A DNA stretch of 64,000 nucleotides. Origin: CAXBCP01 sp038120765. Lineage in GTDB: Bacteria; Pseudomonadota; Alphaproteobacteria; MPNO01; UBA830. Shown here piece by piece: positions 7,673 through 16,124 of the stretch. Both the position numbers and the translations under genes were made by a program. Position 1 is the stretch's first letter. Each line of letters opens with the position of its first letter. The stretch is from NCBI GenBank assembly GCA_038120765.1, contig JAYOMI010000001.1, forward strand, positions 62,001 to 126,000. The letters run 5' to 3'. The notes below the pieces were generated by a model. The model worked only from the letters and a program-made list of their open reading frames with translations. It did no database searches and was not told the DNA's origin.

Positions 7673-9061
7673 ATGGGGCTTGAACATTTGAAAGATATCG
7701 GCGCGATCATCGAAGATCTCGATGCGATGGGCCGTCTCGTGCGGATTAAATCGGAGGTCGATCTCAATCTCGACCTCGCCGGTATCGCCGCCGAGTTCGA
7801 ACGCGGACCGCGGGCGGTCCTGTTCGAGAATGTAAAGGGACAGGATGCGCCGGTGCTGATCGGTCTCTACTGGTCGCGTGAACTCCTGGGTGCCCTGATG
7901 CGCACGCCGGAGAGGGAACTGCCGGCGCTGGTCTCGAAACACATCCAGAAATGGCAGGTCGATCCCGTCGCGCCGGTCGTTCTCGAAGACGGTCCCGTGC
8001 GGGAAGTGACCGAAGACGACGTCGATGTCACCCGACTGCCGGTCCCGGTCCATGCGACCAAGGATGGCGGCGCCTATTTCGACGCCGCGATGGTGATCAC
8101 CAAGGACCCGGATACCGGCGTGCGCAACGCCTCCATCCAGCGCTTTCAGATTATCGACAAGGATACGCTGGCGGTGAACATCGATTCCGGCCGTCACCTG
8201 GAACTGTATCTGGCGAAAGCGCGGGCGAAGGGCGAACATCTCTCCTTCACGCTCAATGTCGGGATCGGCCCCGGCTTCCATTTCGCATCATCCGCCCCGG
8301 CGGAAGCCGCGCCGCCGGAAAAGGACGAGCTCGGTATCGCCAGCGAATTCCACGGCGAACCGGTCGAACTGGTCGCTTCCGACCTGTCGGATTCCGAAAT
8401 GGTCGCCCATGCGATGTACGGGTTGGAATGCGAACTGCTGAGCGACGAAGACCACATGGAAGGGCCGTTCGCCGAAGTCACCGGCTGCTATGCGACCCTG
8501 GCGCCCCGCGGCAAGGTGAAGGTGAAACGGATTCACCGGCGCAGGAACCCCATCATGCAGACCATCCTGCCGGGCACGGAGGTGCATAACTCGGTCGGCC
8601 TGCTGGGCGAGGCGAATGTGCTGAACCTGCTGAAACTGCAGGTGCCGGGGGTAAAGGATGTGTTCTTCACCCATGGCGGCTGCGGGTTTTACGGCGCCGT
8701 GGTGCAGATCGCCCAGACCCGGGCCGGCTGGGCCAAGCAGGCGATCCTTGCCGCCTTCGCGGCCTTCCCGCCGCTGAAAAGCGTGACCGTGGTCGATGAC
8801 GACGTGAATATCTACGATCCGACCGATGTCGAATGGGCCATGACGACGCGGCTCGACCCGGACAAGGGGATCATGATTTTCCGCGATATCTTCGGCCATG
8901 GGCTGAACCCGAGCTTTCCGAACTATCTCGGCAACAAGGTCGGCTATGACGCGACGCAACCCTTCCCGCACCGCCCGGAATTCGAACGGGCGGCGATGAA
9001 AAAAATGTCGCTCGACGGGCTCGACATCGTGACGCCGGATATCGTCGCCCCGAAGGACTAG
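7673..9061 (+). CDS. UbiD-family prenylated-FMN decarboxylase
   Basis: A 462-residue member of the UbiD family, which uses prenylated FMN for reversible decarboxylation of aromatic or alpha,beta-unsaturated acids. The central glutamate region reads HMEGPFAEVTGCYA, and the segment YGLECELLSDEDHMEGPF matches the family's cofactor and active-site neighbourhood. Family members need a UbiX-type prenyltransferase for the cofactor; none is visible in this window. The ATG is 31 bases after a hairpin and the TPP enzyme begins 37 bases downstream, so these two are probably co-transcribed. A second UbiD relative lies at 54913. Substrate unknown; indole-carboxylic or hydroxybenzoic acids are options, not conclusions. 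Confidence 0.85.
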   Translation: MGLEHLKDIGAIIEDLDAMGRLVRIKSEVDLNLDLAGIAAEFERGPRAVLFENVKGQDAPVLIGLYWSRELLGALMRTPERELPALVSKHIQKWQVDPVAPVVLEDGPVREVTEDDVDVTRLPVPVHATKDGGAYFDAAMVITKDPDTGVRNASIQRFQIIDKDTLAVNIDSGRHLELYLAKARAKGEHLSFTLNVGIGPGFHFASSAPAEAAPPEKDELGIASEFHGEPVELVASDLSDSEMVAHAMYGLECELLSDEDHMEGPFAEVTGCYATLAPRGKVKVKRIHRRRNPIMQTILPGTEVHNSVGLLGEANVLNLLKLQVPGVKDVFFTHGGCGFYGAVVQIAQTRAGWAKQAILAAFAAFPPLKSVTVVDDDVNIYDPTDVEWAMTTRLDPDKGIMIFRDIFGHGLNPSFPNYLGNKVGYDATQPFPHRPEFERAAMKKMSLDGLDIVTPDIVAPKD

Positions 9062-9098
9062 CCGCTTTCAATAAAAACCATAAACCGGAGAAACCCCG

Positions 9099-10760
9099 AT
9101 GAAAGTCTATAAGGCCGTCCTCGACCAGCTGATCGGCGCAGGCGTTACGTATTTTTCAGGCATGATCGGCTCGACGGCGGCCCCCTATGCCGCGACGCTC
9201 GCGGATCGCAACGACATGCGGTATGTCGGCGTCCGGCATGAACACACGGCCGCGTCCATTCTGGATGCAACGGCGAGGCTCACCGGCAAGCCGGGCTGCC
9301 TGATGGTGCATGGCGCATCCGGGTTTCTTGCCGCCAGCGCCGGCATTGCCTCGGCCGCCCTCGATTCCACGCCGATGTTCATCCTGAGCGCCACGCAGGA
9401 ACGCCGCGCCATGGAAAGCGGCTGGTGGCAGACCATGAACGTGCAGACGCCATTGAGCGACGTCCTGAAATGGCAGAAACGGGTCGAGCGGCCGGATCAG
9501 GCGATCGAGGCGGTCCGGGCGGCCCTGCGCGAGGCGGTCTCGGGCAAGCCGGGCGTGGCCCAGGTCGACCTGCCGATCGATGTATCCGCCGACGATCTCG
9601 GCACGGCGGAAATACCGGAACCGATCCCGGTGAGCACACCCCTGCACCGCCCGTATCCGGACCCGGCCCTGGTGGCGGAGGCGGCAGACCTGTTGCGCAA
9701 GGCGGAACGCCCTGTCCTGCTGGTCGGCGGCGGCGCGGTCTATTCGGGCGCCGCCTCGGCGCTGGTGGCGCTGGCCGAACGGCTCCACATGCCGGTGGTC
9801 AACTCGCCGACATCGCGCAATGCCGTGCCGGAGACTCATCCGCTGGTCCTTGGGCCGTCGGGCATCGTCGGCTACGAGCCGGTCGGCGACGCGATCCGCG
9901 AATCGGACCTTATACTCGCCATCGGGTCTCGCCTGTCGGACCTGCAGACGGCGCGCGGCGCATTGCTGCCGGCCGGCGCCCCGATCATCCAGGTCGATAT
10001 CGACAGCACCGCTATCGGCCAGAACCACGCGGTGACGGTCGGGATCGCGGCGGATGCCCGCGCCTTTGCCGAAGCCCTGAACGACGCGCTCGCGGCGGAC
10101 GGCAGCGACATTCCGTCCGCCCGCCGGGACTGGGCGGAGAGCCTGGCGACCCGCATCGCGGACTGGCAGCAGGCCTGGTTCGATTCAACGCCGGATAACG
10201 GCAAGGTCCAGCCGCAGGAAGTGGTCCAGTCCCTGATGACCCTGCCGCCGGAGACCATATTTACCCATGGTGCCGGCGATCACGGGTTTTACGGCTATAT
10301 GGTGCCGGTGGCGGCGCCCGGTGCGCACCTTGTCTCGACCCGCCTCGGCGCCATGGGCTGCGCCCTTGGACTGGCGCTCGGCGCCAAGATGGCGCGGCCC
10401 GACCAGACGGTCATCGGCTGTGTCGGCGATGGCGATTTCATGCTGCAGATCGGCGATCTGGAGACCATGGCGCGGGAAAACCTCGCCGCGGTGATGGTCG
10501 TGTTCAACAATTTCCGGCTCGGCTCCCAGCGCAAGCGGGTCGAAGCCTATGGCAATGTGATGGGGGTCGATCACGGCAACCCGGATTTCGCAAAGCTCGC
10601 CGAGTTGTTCGGTTGTCGCGGGTTCCGCGTCGATATACCGGGTCAGTTCGACGCGGCGCTCCGCGCGGCGCTTGCCACGGGCGCGCCCTGCGTCATCGAC
10701 GTGATCATGGACCCGGACGCCCGGCCGCCGCGCATTGCGGCCAGCCGGGAAGCCCGGTGA
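9099..10760 (+). CDS. TPP-dependent decarboxylase, acetolactate-synthase-like
   Basis: A 553-residue enzyme with the three-domain layout of acetolactate synthase and benzoylformate decarboxylase. The catalytic glutamate is in VGVRHEHTAA (about residue 50), the central domain has LLVGGGAVYSGA, and the cofactor motif is GDGDFMLQIGDLE ending in VVFNN in the C-terminal domain. The lack of a recognisable regulatory subunit gene argues against a biosynthetic acetolactate synthase; a 2-keto acid decarboxylase or lyase is more likely. GGAGAAA lies eight bases before the ATG. It ends one base before the stop of the converging aminotransferase gene. Confidence 0.85.
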   Translation: MKVYKAVLDQLIGAGVTYFSGMIGSTAAPYAATLADRNDMRYVGVRHEHTAASILDATARLTGKPGCLMVHGASGFLAASAGIASAALDSTPMFILSATQERRAMESGWWQTMNVQTPLSDVLKWQKRVERPDQAIEAVRAALREAVSGKPGVAQVDLPIDVSADDLGTAEIPEPIPVSTPLHRPYPDPALVAEAADLLRKAERPVLLVGGGAVYSGAASALVALAERLHMPVVNSPTSRNAVPETHPLVLGPSGIVGYEPVGDAIRESDLILAIGSRLSDLQTARGALLPAGAPIIQVDIDSTAIGQNHAVTVGIAADARAFAEALNDALAADGSDIPSARRDWAESLATRIADWQQAWFDSTPDNGKVQPQEVVQSLMTLPPETIFTHGAGDHGFYGYMVPVAAPGAHLVSTRLGAMGCALGLALGAKMARPDQTVIGCVGDGDFMLQIGDLETMARENLAAVMVVFNNFRLGSQRKRVEAYGNVMGVDHGNPDFAKLAELFGCRGFRVDIPGQFDAALRAALATGAPCVIDVIMDPDARPPRIAASREAR

Positions 10761-11906
10761 TCAGCGAACGTTCGTCCCGCCGGTAACCTGCCCAAGGGCC
10801 TTTTCGAGGCTGGCGACAGTGCGATCCACGTTGTGCAGCTTGTCGAGCCCGAACAGGCCGATGCGGAAGGTGCGGAAATCGGCAGGTTCGTCGCACATCA
10901 GCGGGACGCCCGCGGCGGTCTGAAGGCCGACGGCGGCGAACTTGCTGCCGTTGTGGATTTCCGGATCGTCGGTGTAGCAGACGACAACGCCGGGCGCTTC
11001 GAAGCCCTTCGCCGCGAGGCTTTTAAAGCCATGAGATGCCATCAGGGCGCGGACCTTGTCGCCCAGTTCCTGCTGTTCGTCACGTACCTTGTCGAAACCG
11101 TAGGCCTCGGTCTCCTTCATCGATTCATGGAATCTCACGATGGCATCGGTCGGCATCGTCGCGTGATAGGCATGTCCGCCGCCTTCATAGGCTTCCATGA
11201 TCTGCATCCATTTTTTCAGATCCGCCGCGAAGCTGGAGCTCGCCGTGTCGTCGATGCGGCTGCGCGCCAGTTCGCTCATCATCACGAGCGCCGAACAGGG
11301 AGATGCGCTCCACCCCTTCTGCGGGGCGCTGATCAGAACGTCGACACCGGCTTTTTTCATATCGACCCAGATCGTGCCCGAGGCGATGCAGTCGAGGACG
11401 AACAGGCCGCCGACGGCGTGGACCGCGTCGGCGATACCGCGCATGTAATCTTCCGGCAGGATCATGCCCGAGGACGTTTCCACATGCGGGGCGAAGACCA
11501 CGTCCGGCTTTTCAGCGGCGATCGCGGCGACGATTTCATCCAGCGGGACCGGCGCGAAGGCAGCCTGGCTGCCCTCTTCGACGGGCCGGGCCTTGAGGAC
11601 GATTTCCTCCGACGGAATGCCGCCGGCCTTGAAAATCTGCGTCCAGCGGAAGCTGAACCAGCCGTTCCGGATAACCATGCATTTCTTGCCGTTACCGAAC
11701 TGGCGCGCGACCGCTTCCATGCCGAAGGTACCGCCGCCCGGGACGATGACCACCGAATGCGCGTTATAGACCGTCTTCAACGTCGCCGAAATATCGGTCA
11801 TAACACCTTGAAAAGACTGCGACATATGGTTGAGAGAGCGGTCGGTGAAGACCACCGAATATTCAAGCAGCCCATCGGGGTCGATATCGGGATAAAGCGC
11901 GGACAT
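10761..11906 (-). CDS. Class-V aminotransferase, alanine-glyoxylate/serine-pyruvate type
   Basis: A 381-residue PLP enzyme. The PLP lysine is in LISAPQKGWSASP, preceded by the aspartate of FVLDCIASG and the HVETSSGM substrate loop; GTFGMEAVARQF is the cofactor phosphate site. Relatives transfer amino groups between alanine or serine and glyoxylate or pyruvate. The start at 11906 (MSALYPDIDPDG) was preferred over a longer start because GGAGG stands seven bases upstream. The gene faces the TPP decarboxylase with adjacent stop codons, so the two may function together but are not co-transcribed. A role in supplying serine or glyoxylate to the TrpB2/UbiD/TPP group is only an idea. Confidence 0.85.
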   Translation of the reverse strand: MSALYPDIDPDGLLEYSVVFTDRSLNHMSQSFQGVMTDISATLKTVYNAHSVVIVPGGGTFGMEAVARQFGNGKKCMVIRNGWFSFRWTQIFKAGGIPSEEIVLKARPVEEGSQAAFAPVPLDEIVAAIAAEKPDVVFAPHVETSSGMILPEDYMRGIADAVHAVGGLFVLDCIASGTIWVDMKKAGVDVLISAPQKGWSASPCSALVMMSELARSRIDDTASSSFAADLKKWMQIMEAYEGGGHAYHATMPTDAIVRFHESMKETEAYGFDKVRDEQQELGDKVRALMASHGFKSLAAKGFEAPGVVVCYTDDPEIHNGSKFAAVGLQTAAGVPLMCDEPADFRTFRIGLFGLDKLHNVDRTVASLEKALGQVTGGTNVR

Positions 11907-12064
11907 GTGATCCTCCAAGTACCGGTGATTGTTGAGACGGTTTCTGACAGAGCCAGCGCGAAAAGTCACCGGTCAACGGCGCTTTTTTGGCACCAAGGTC
12001 AGGTCTCATGTGCAGGTGATACGCGACAGCCCCCCCGCCGGATCAGACAGCCAGCAGGGGACGA

Positions 12065-12493
12065 TCAGTCGTCGCGCCGGTTTATCCCCTCGCAGACCAG
12101 TTCGAGGCTCTCAATCGCGATTTCGTTTGCCTGCGCGTTCAAGTCGGACGCATTTATCCGCCGCGGCCAGGCATTCGCCAACCTCCACGTCATGGTCGGC
12201 TCATACTCGGCATTGAGCAGCGATATCGTGATATCCCGGCGCTCGACCGTCCCTTTTTGGACGGTATTGAACCACTCGGCGAATTCGTTGTCGCGGGACA
12301 TCATGCCGCGCTTCAGGGTGACAACGGGCGGTGGCTTCAGCCCGGGTATCAGGACCGGGCTGTTCATGCTGCTCGACCCCTCGCGGTATTCGATCACGGC
12401 GACCTCGTCGGAAAGCCCGGAGACTTCGGTGAAGCCAATACGGGTGCCGCCCCATTCGACCTTAAACTGAAACACCGGTTGTAAATCGTTCAT
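12065..12493 (-). CDS. Phage-tail/contractile-injection tube protein (T4 gp19-like)
   Basis: A 142-residue protein of the T4 gp19 tail-tube family, which stacks as hexamers to form the inner tube of contractile tails and extracellular injection systems. Family features are FQFKVEWGGTRIGFTEVSGL at the start, LKRGMMSRDNEFAEW in the middle, and WRLANAWPRRI then IAIESLELVCEGI at the end. GAGGG precedes the ATG by eight bases. It is the second gene of a pair whose first member (12519) is a longer relative. No sheath, baseplate, AAA ATPase or capsid gene is in the window, so the pair is an orphan, or the rest is elsewhere in the genome. Confidence 0.8.
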   Translation of the reverse strand: MNDLQPVFQFKVEWGGTRIGFTEVSGLSDEVAVIEYREGSSSMNSPVLIPGLKPPPVVTLKRGMMSRDNEFAEWFNTVQKGTVERRDITISLLNAEYEPTMTWRLANAWPRRINASDLNAQANEIAIESLELVCEGINRRDD

Positions 12494-12518
12494 TGTGTGT
12501 CCCTCGCCCTTTGGAATG

Positions 12519-13136
12519 TCATATGTCCGACCGCCAGGCGATCGTTTCGTAAATCAGTTCAAGTTCTTCCATCGCAATTTCGTGCGCCATGGCGTTCAGG
12601 TCCGGCCCGGTCCAGCGGACGGCCTCCGCATTCGCCAGTTGCCAGATGCAGGCGGGCTTGCCGCCCGGTCTGTCGAGCAGGGTTATCGTGACGGTACGCT
12701 TATCGTTCTTTCCCGCCCTGCAGGCGAAATTCCAGTCGTAAAACGTCCGGGAATTGCTTACCGCCCGGCGCAGGACGACAGTCTGCCGCAAATCGGGATC
12801 GGTAAATTCCTTATCGGCCAGATGCAGCGGAGAAACCGAGACGACATGGACTTCTTCCGGACCGATGAACACGCGAAAACTTGTTTTGGGCAGCGGAAAA
12901 GCCGCCTTGTCCTCAGCCTTCAGCCGGGGGCCGGTCGCTGTCACCGTTCCGCGGGCCGCGCCCCTGGTCACAGAGGTGCGGGACGCTGCAGTTGCAGTCG
13001 TTTTCGCCGGCGCTTTTTTCGCCGGCGCCGGGACCGGACGGGGCTTGGCCGGACGGGGCTTGGCCGGACCGGGCTTGGCCGGACTGGGGTTTCCAGCCCT
13101 TGCCCCGGCTGACCGCCGTTTTCGGGAATCTGTCAC
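12519..13136 (-). CDS. gp19-like tube protein with a Pro-Ala-Lys repeat N-terminal extension
   Basis: A 205-residue protein. Residues 1 to about 70 are a low-complexity, basic tail rich in Pro, Ala, Lys and Arg, including three near copies of a five-residue PAKPx unit. The rest is a tail-tube domain like its neighbour (WQLANAEAVRW and EIAMEELELIYETIAW match the same positions). Injection systems commonly carry several tube paralogues, one acting as initiator or cargo-linked variant; the extension is not part of the usual tube fold. The start is GTG at 13134-13136, preceded by AAAGAGG. The 25-base spacing to the next gene suggests one transcript. Role of the extension unknown. Confidence 0.72.
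   Translation of the reverse strand: MTDSRKRRSAGARAGNPSPAKPGPAKPRPAKPRPVPAPAKKAPAKTTATAASRTSVTRGAARGTVTATGPRLKAEDKAAFPLPKTSFRVFIGPEEVHVVSVSPLHLADKEFTDPDLRQTVVLRRAVSNSRTFYDWNFACRAGKNDKRTVTITLLDRPGGKPACIWQLANAEAVRWTGPDLNAMAHEIAMEELELIYETIAWRSDI
13036..13095. repeat. 15-bp tandem repeat coding for PAKPx units
   Basis: Three consecutive 15-base units at 13036-13050, 13051-13065 and 13066-13080 (consensus GGACGGGGCTTGGCC, one substitution in the third), then a degenerate fourth. They are in frame within the gp19-like gene on the minus strand and code for repeated Ala-Lys-Pro-Arg/Gly-Pro. Such repeats readily change copy number. Confidence 0.85.
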
Positions 13137-13236
13137 GCCAGCCTCTTTAAGGACCCTTTCAGGCCAATATAGTCCTACCGGGCCGGATTGACGGCGGCAG
13201 GAGGCGGTCCGTCAAGCCGGCCCCGTCGGCCAGGCG

Positions 13237-14580
13237 CTACTCCGCGGCCTGCTTTGCCTGGAAAAACCGGTTTTCCGGACGCGGCAGACCCAGGTTTTCG
13301 CGGAGCGTCGTACCTTCGTATTCGGTACGGAACAGACCGCGCCGCTGCAGTTCCGGGATCACCTTGTCGACCACATCGTTCAAGCCTTCGGGCAGGAACG
13401 GGAACATGATGGTAAAGCCGTCGGTCCCGCGCGTGTACAGCCATTCTTCCATCTCGTCCGCGATGGTGGCCGGCGTGCCGACCATGGCAAGTCCCGAATA
13501 GCCGCCGAGGCGCTGGGCGAGCTGCCGCACCGTCAGACCCTCTTTCTCGGCGGCCATGACGGCGCGTTCGCGACCCGACTTGGTCGCGTTGCTCTCCGGA
13601 ATTTCGGGCAGGGGACCGTCAAGATCGAACTTGGAGGCATCGCAGCCAAGGGTGATCGACAGCGACGCGATCGCGCTTTCGATATGAACGAGGCTGTCGA
13701 GCTTGGCGCGCTTTGCCTGGGCCTCTTCAACCGTATCGCCGACGACGATGAAACAGCCCGGCATGATTTTCATGTGCTCGGGGTTGCGTCCGAGTTTCTC
13801 CATCCGGCCCTTCACATCGGCGTAGAACGCCTGCCCCGCCGCGAGATCGCGCTGCGAGGTAAACACCGCCTCCGCCGTTTCAGCGGCAAGCTGGCGGCCG
13901 GGTTCGGAGGCGCCGGCCTGGATGATGACCGGCCAGCCCTGCACCGGGCGCGCGATATTCAGCGGCCCGGCAACCTTGAAGAATTCGCCTTCATGATTGA
14001 GACGGTGCATTTTGTCCGGATCCATGAAGATGCCGCTCTCCTGATCCCGGATAAATGCGTCCTCGGCCCAGCTGTCCCACAGCCCGGTGACTACATCGTA
14101 AAATTCCCGCGCCCGGCGGTAGCGTTCCGAATGTTCGAGATGCTGGTCCTTGCCGAAATTTTTAGAGGCGTCGGGGTTGGAGGTCGTCACGATATTCCAG
14201 CCCGCGCGGCCGCCGCTGATATGGTCGAGCGACGCGAAACGACGGGCGATATGATACGGCTCGTCATAGGTGGTCGATCCCGTCGCCATCAGACCCAGAT
14301 GTTTCGTCGCCTGGGAAAGCGCCGATAGCAGGGTGAACGGCTCAAACGATGTGGGTGTCGTCGATCGCCGCAATGCCTCGGGCGGCATGTTCAGCACCGC
14401 AAGATGATCGGCCATGAAGAAGCCGTCGAAACACGCGCTTTCCAGGCGCTGCGCGAAGGTCTTTATATGGTCGAAATTGAAATTCGCATCGGCATACGCG
14501 CCGGGATAACGCCACCCGCCGCTATGAATGGTGGTCGGGCGCATGAACGCGCCAAGGCGGAGTTTCCTGTCATCACTCAT
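13237..14580 (-). CDS. LLM-class flavin-dependent monooxygenase (NtaA/SnaA/DszA type)
   Basis: A 447-residue TIM-barrel monooxygenase that would use reduced FMN supplied by a separate reductase. Typical segments are LGAFMRPTTIHSGGWRYP at the N-terminus, FFMADHLAVL, the RFASLDHISGGRAGWNIVTT line, and the C-terminal PENRFFQAKQ. Relatives cleave nitrilotriacetate, EDTA, pristinamycin precursors or sulfones. The start at 14580 (MSDDRKLRLGAFM) matches relatives; an earlier ATG adds only a basic leader. No flavin reductase gene is next to it. The 3' end lies 100 bases from the tube gene pair. Confidence 0.85.
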   Translation of the reverse strand: MSDDRKLRLGAFMRPTTIHSGGWRYPGAYADANFNFDHIKTFAQRLESACFDGFFMADHLAVLNMPPEALRRSTTPTSFEPFTLLSALSQATKHLGLMATGSTTYDEPYHIARRFASLDHISGGRAGWNIVTTSNPDASKNFGKDQHLEHSERYRRAREFYDVVTGLWDSWAEDAFIRDQESGIFMDPDKMHRLNHEGEFFKVAGPLNIARPVQGWPVIIQAGASEPGRQLAAETAEAVFTSQRDLAAGQAFYADVKGRMEKLGRNPEHMKIMPGCFIVVGDTVEEAQAKRAKLDSLVHIESAIASLSITLGCDASKFDLDGPLPEIPESNATKSGRERAVMAAEKEGLTVRQLAQRLGGYSGLAMVGTPATIADEMEEWLYTRGTDGFTIMFPFLPEGLNDVVDKVIPELQRRGLFRTEYEGTTLRENLGLPRPENRFFQAKQAAE

Positions 14581-14694
14581 CTTTCGGGACCTTCTGCTCA
14601 CTGAATGTCCCGGCATCATAACCAGAAAAGCGGCCGTTGTCGGTAGCGGCGACCGCGAAACAGTTTTGCGGAATACCGGTCAAATGGGCAGCCG

Positions 14695-14937
14695 TCAGGC
14701 GGATTCCGTCAGGCGCCCGTTTGCCCGCAGAAATGCGCGCCCCGCATCGGAAACGCGCACCATCCGGCCCCTCCCCGGCTCCGTTTCACGGGTGACGAAC
14801 CCCCGGTCGACGGCGTCTTCCCAGACCGGCAGGCGCGGGCAGGATGTCCGCCAGGCCTCCATGACATCGTCCAGCGGACGGGGCTTCTGCGCGACCCACT
14901 CAACCAGGTCGAGAACGAGGGATTCCGGTGCATTCAT
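14695..14937 (-). CDS. Small hypothetical protein, winged-helix-like
   Basis: An 80-residue protein with alternating helical segments (LVLDLVEWVAQKPRPLDDVMEAW) and a C-terminal strand-turn (RGRMVRVSDAGRAFLRANG) that looks like the wing of a small winged-helix domain. AAAGGA stands nine bases before the ATG at 14937. It follows the tiny membrane protein at 14955 by 17 bases, so the two are probably translated from the same message. The DNA-binding idea rests only on this pattern. Confidence 0.5.
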   Translation of the reverse strand: MNAPESLVLDLVEWVAQKPRPLDDVMEAWRTSCPRLPVWEDAVDRGFVTRETEPGRGRMVRVSDAGRAFLRANGRLTESA

Positions 14938-14954
14938 GATATCGGTCCTTTCTT

Positions 14955-15101
14955 TCAACCGGCCAGAAACAGGTAGCCGCCATAGACAATATGCAGACAG
15001 GCAACGCTCAGGAGCAGCCAACCACCCCTGCGGACTGCGCCCGACAGAATCCAAAGCACCGCCATCACCCATATTATTAACAGTGCTATCGATACAATCA
15101 T
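14955..15101 (-). CDS. 48-residue two-helix membrane protein
   Basis: A small gene found by reading the minus strand. The ATG is at 15099-15101 and the TGA at 14955-14957. The product is almost wholly hydrophobic: a first helix from residue 2 (IVSIALLIIWVMAVLWIL), a short basic turn (AVRRGG), then a second helix (WLLLSVACLHIVYGGYLFL). GGTGG precedes the start. It sits just upstream of the 80-residue gene and diverges from the LysR regulator. No homologue is known to me. Confidence 0.5.
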   Translation of the reverse strand: MIVSIALLIIWVMAVLWILSGAVRRGGWLLLSVACLHIVYGGYLFLAG

Positions 15102-15202
15102 TCCGGCCACCAGCCTGTTTTAATGCCCTATTATCTGGATGGTTTGCCGCCGACAGCAAACTGGATTACCTTATCCACAGGCATCGTTATTTTAAGGGTG
15201 TT

Positions 15203-16063
15203 ATGCGCAATCTGCCTTCCCTGAACGGCATCCGTGCATTCGAGGCGGCCGCGCGCTGCGGCAGTTTTGTCGGCGCGGCGGAGGAGTTGAACGTCACGCC
15301 CGCAGCCATCAGCCGCCTTGTCAGGCTGCTGGAGGAACGTCTCGAGGTTCCCCTGTTCGTCCGGCATCCGAACAATCTGACCCTGACGGCGGCGGGTGCC
15401 GCCTATCAGCCGGGTCTGACCGCAATGCTGGATTCGCTCGCCGTCCTGACCGACCGGGTAAAGACATTGTCGGGACGGCAGGCCCTCACGGTCGGGGTCG
15501 GCCCCACATTTGCAATCCGCTGGCTGATCCCGCGTCTTGCCGGGTTCCAGGCAGCGCAACCGGGAACTGATGTCCGCATCACCACCGGTGGCGAGGCGGT
15601 TCCGTTCGGCGATGACTGGACCTGCAGCGTGACGCTCGGTACCGGCGACTGGCCGGGTCTTCAGGCGGAACCGCTTTTCGCGGCACGGCTGACGCCGGTC
15701 TGTACGCCGGCGCTCGCGGCGGGACTTGAAACGCCCTCCGACCTTCGGGATAAGACGTTGCTGCGCGTGCGGGTCTCGCACGCGGTGAATGACTGGTCAC
15801 GCTGGTTCGGGGAGGCAGGCGAAACCGGCATAACCGCGGACGGGCCGGAGGTCGGTTATTACGACCAGTCATTGCAGGCGGCGGTAGACGGTGTCGGCAT
15901 TGCGATGGGAATCACGCCCTATATCGATGACGATCTCGCTGCCGGAAGGCTTGTCGCGCCGTTCGATATCTGGATCCCGAAAACGCTTCGGTGGTATCTC
16001 GTCTACTGCGAGGCACGGTTGGAAGAAGCCGCCTTCGCGGCGTTCAGGGAGTGGATAAAATAG
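15203..16063 (+). CDS. LysR-family transcriptional regulator, GcvA-like
   Basis: A 286-residue regulator. The N-terminal winged helix-turn-helix is complete (SLNGIRAFEAAARCGSFVGA through TPAAISRLVRLLEERL and LFVRHPNNLTLT), followed by a periplasmic-binding-like effector domain. The PSLNGIRAFEAAAR opening is characteristic of the GcvA/AmpR-like branch. AAGGGTG lies two bases before the ATG at 15203; longer in-frame starts are not supported. LysR regulators usually control a divergent neighbour, here the small membrane protein/winged-helix/monooxygenase group on the minus strand, which makes those genes plausible targets. Its 3' end overlaps a strong hairpin shared with sodB. Confidence 0.85.
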   Translation: MRNLPSLNGIRAFEAAARCGSFVGAAEELNVTPAAISRLVRLLEERLEVPLFVRHPNNLTLTAAGAAYQPGLTAMLDSLAVLTDRVKTLSGRQALTVGVGPTFAIRWLIPRLAGFQAAQPGTDVRITTGGEAVPFGDDWTCSVTLGTGDWPGLQAEPLFAARLTPVCTPALAAGLETPSDLRDKTLLRVRVSHAVNDWSRWFGEAGETGITADGPEVGYYDQSLQAAVDGVGIAMGITPYIDDDLAAGRLVAPFDIWIPKTLRWYLVYCEARLEEAAFAAFREWIK

Positions 16064-16098
16064 GCCGCCGGCGCACCTGAATAGATGCGCCGGCGGCC
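16053..16098 (-). terminator. Terminator hairpin after sodB
   Basis: A perfect 13-base stem (16063-16075 with 16086-16098) and ten-base loop lie between the converging LysR and sodB genes. Read on the minus strand it is followed by CTATTTTATCC, giving a moderate U tract for sodB. Its left arm overlaps the LysR stop codon. Confidence 0.65.
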
Positions 16099-16124
16099 CC
16101 TGAAAGCCATCGGATAAAAGGAGC

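Noticed and set aside
13036..13095. Tandem repeats considered as a CRISPR array
   Set aside because: Units are contiguous without spacers and code for a Pro-Ala-Lys tail in frame.
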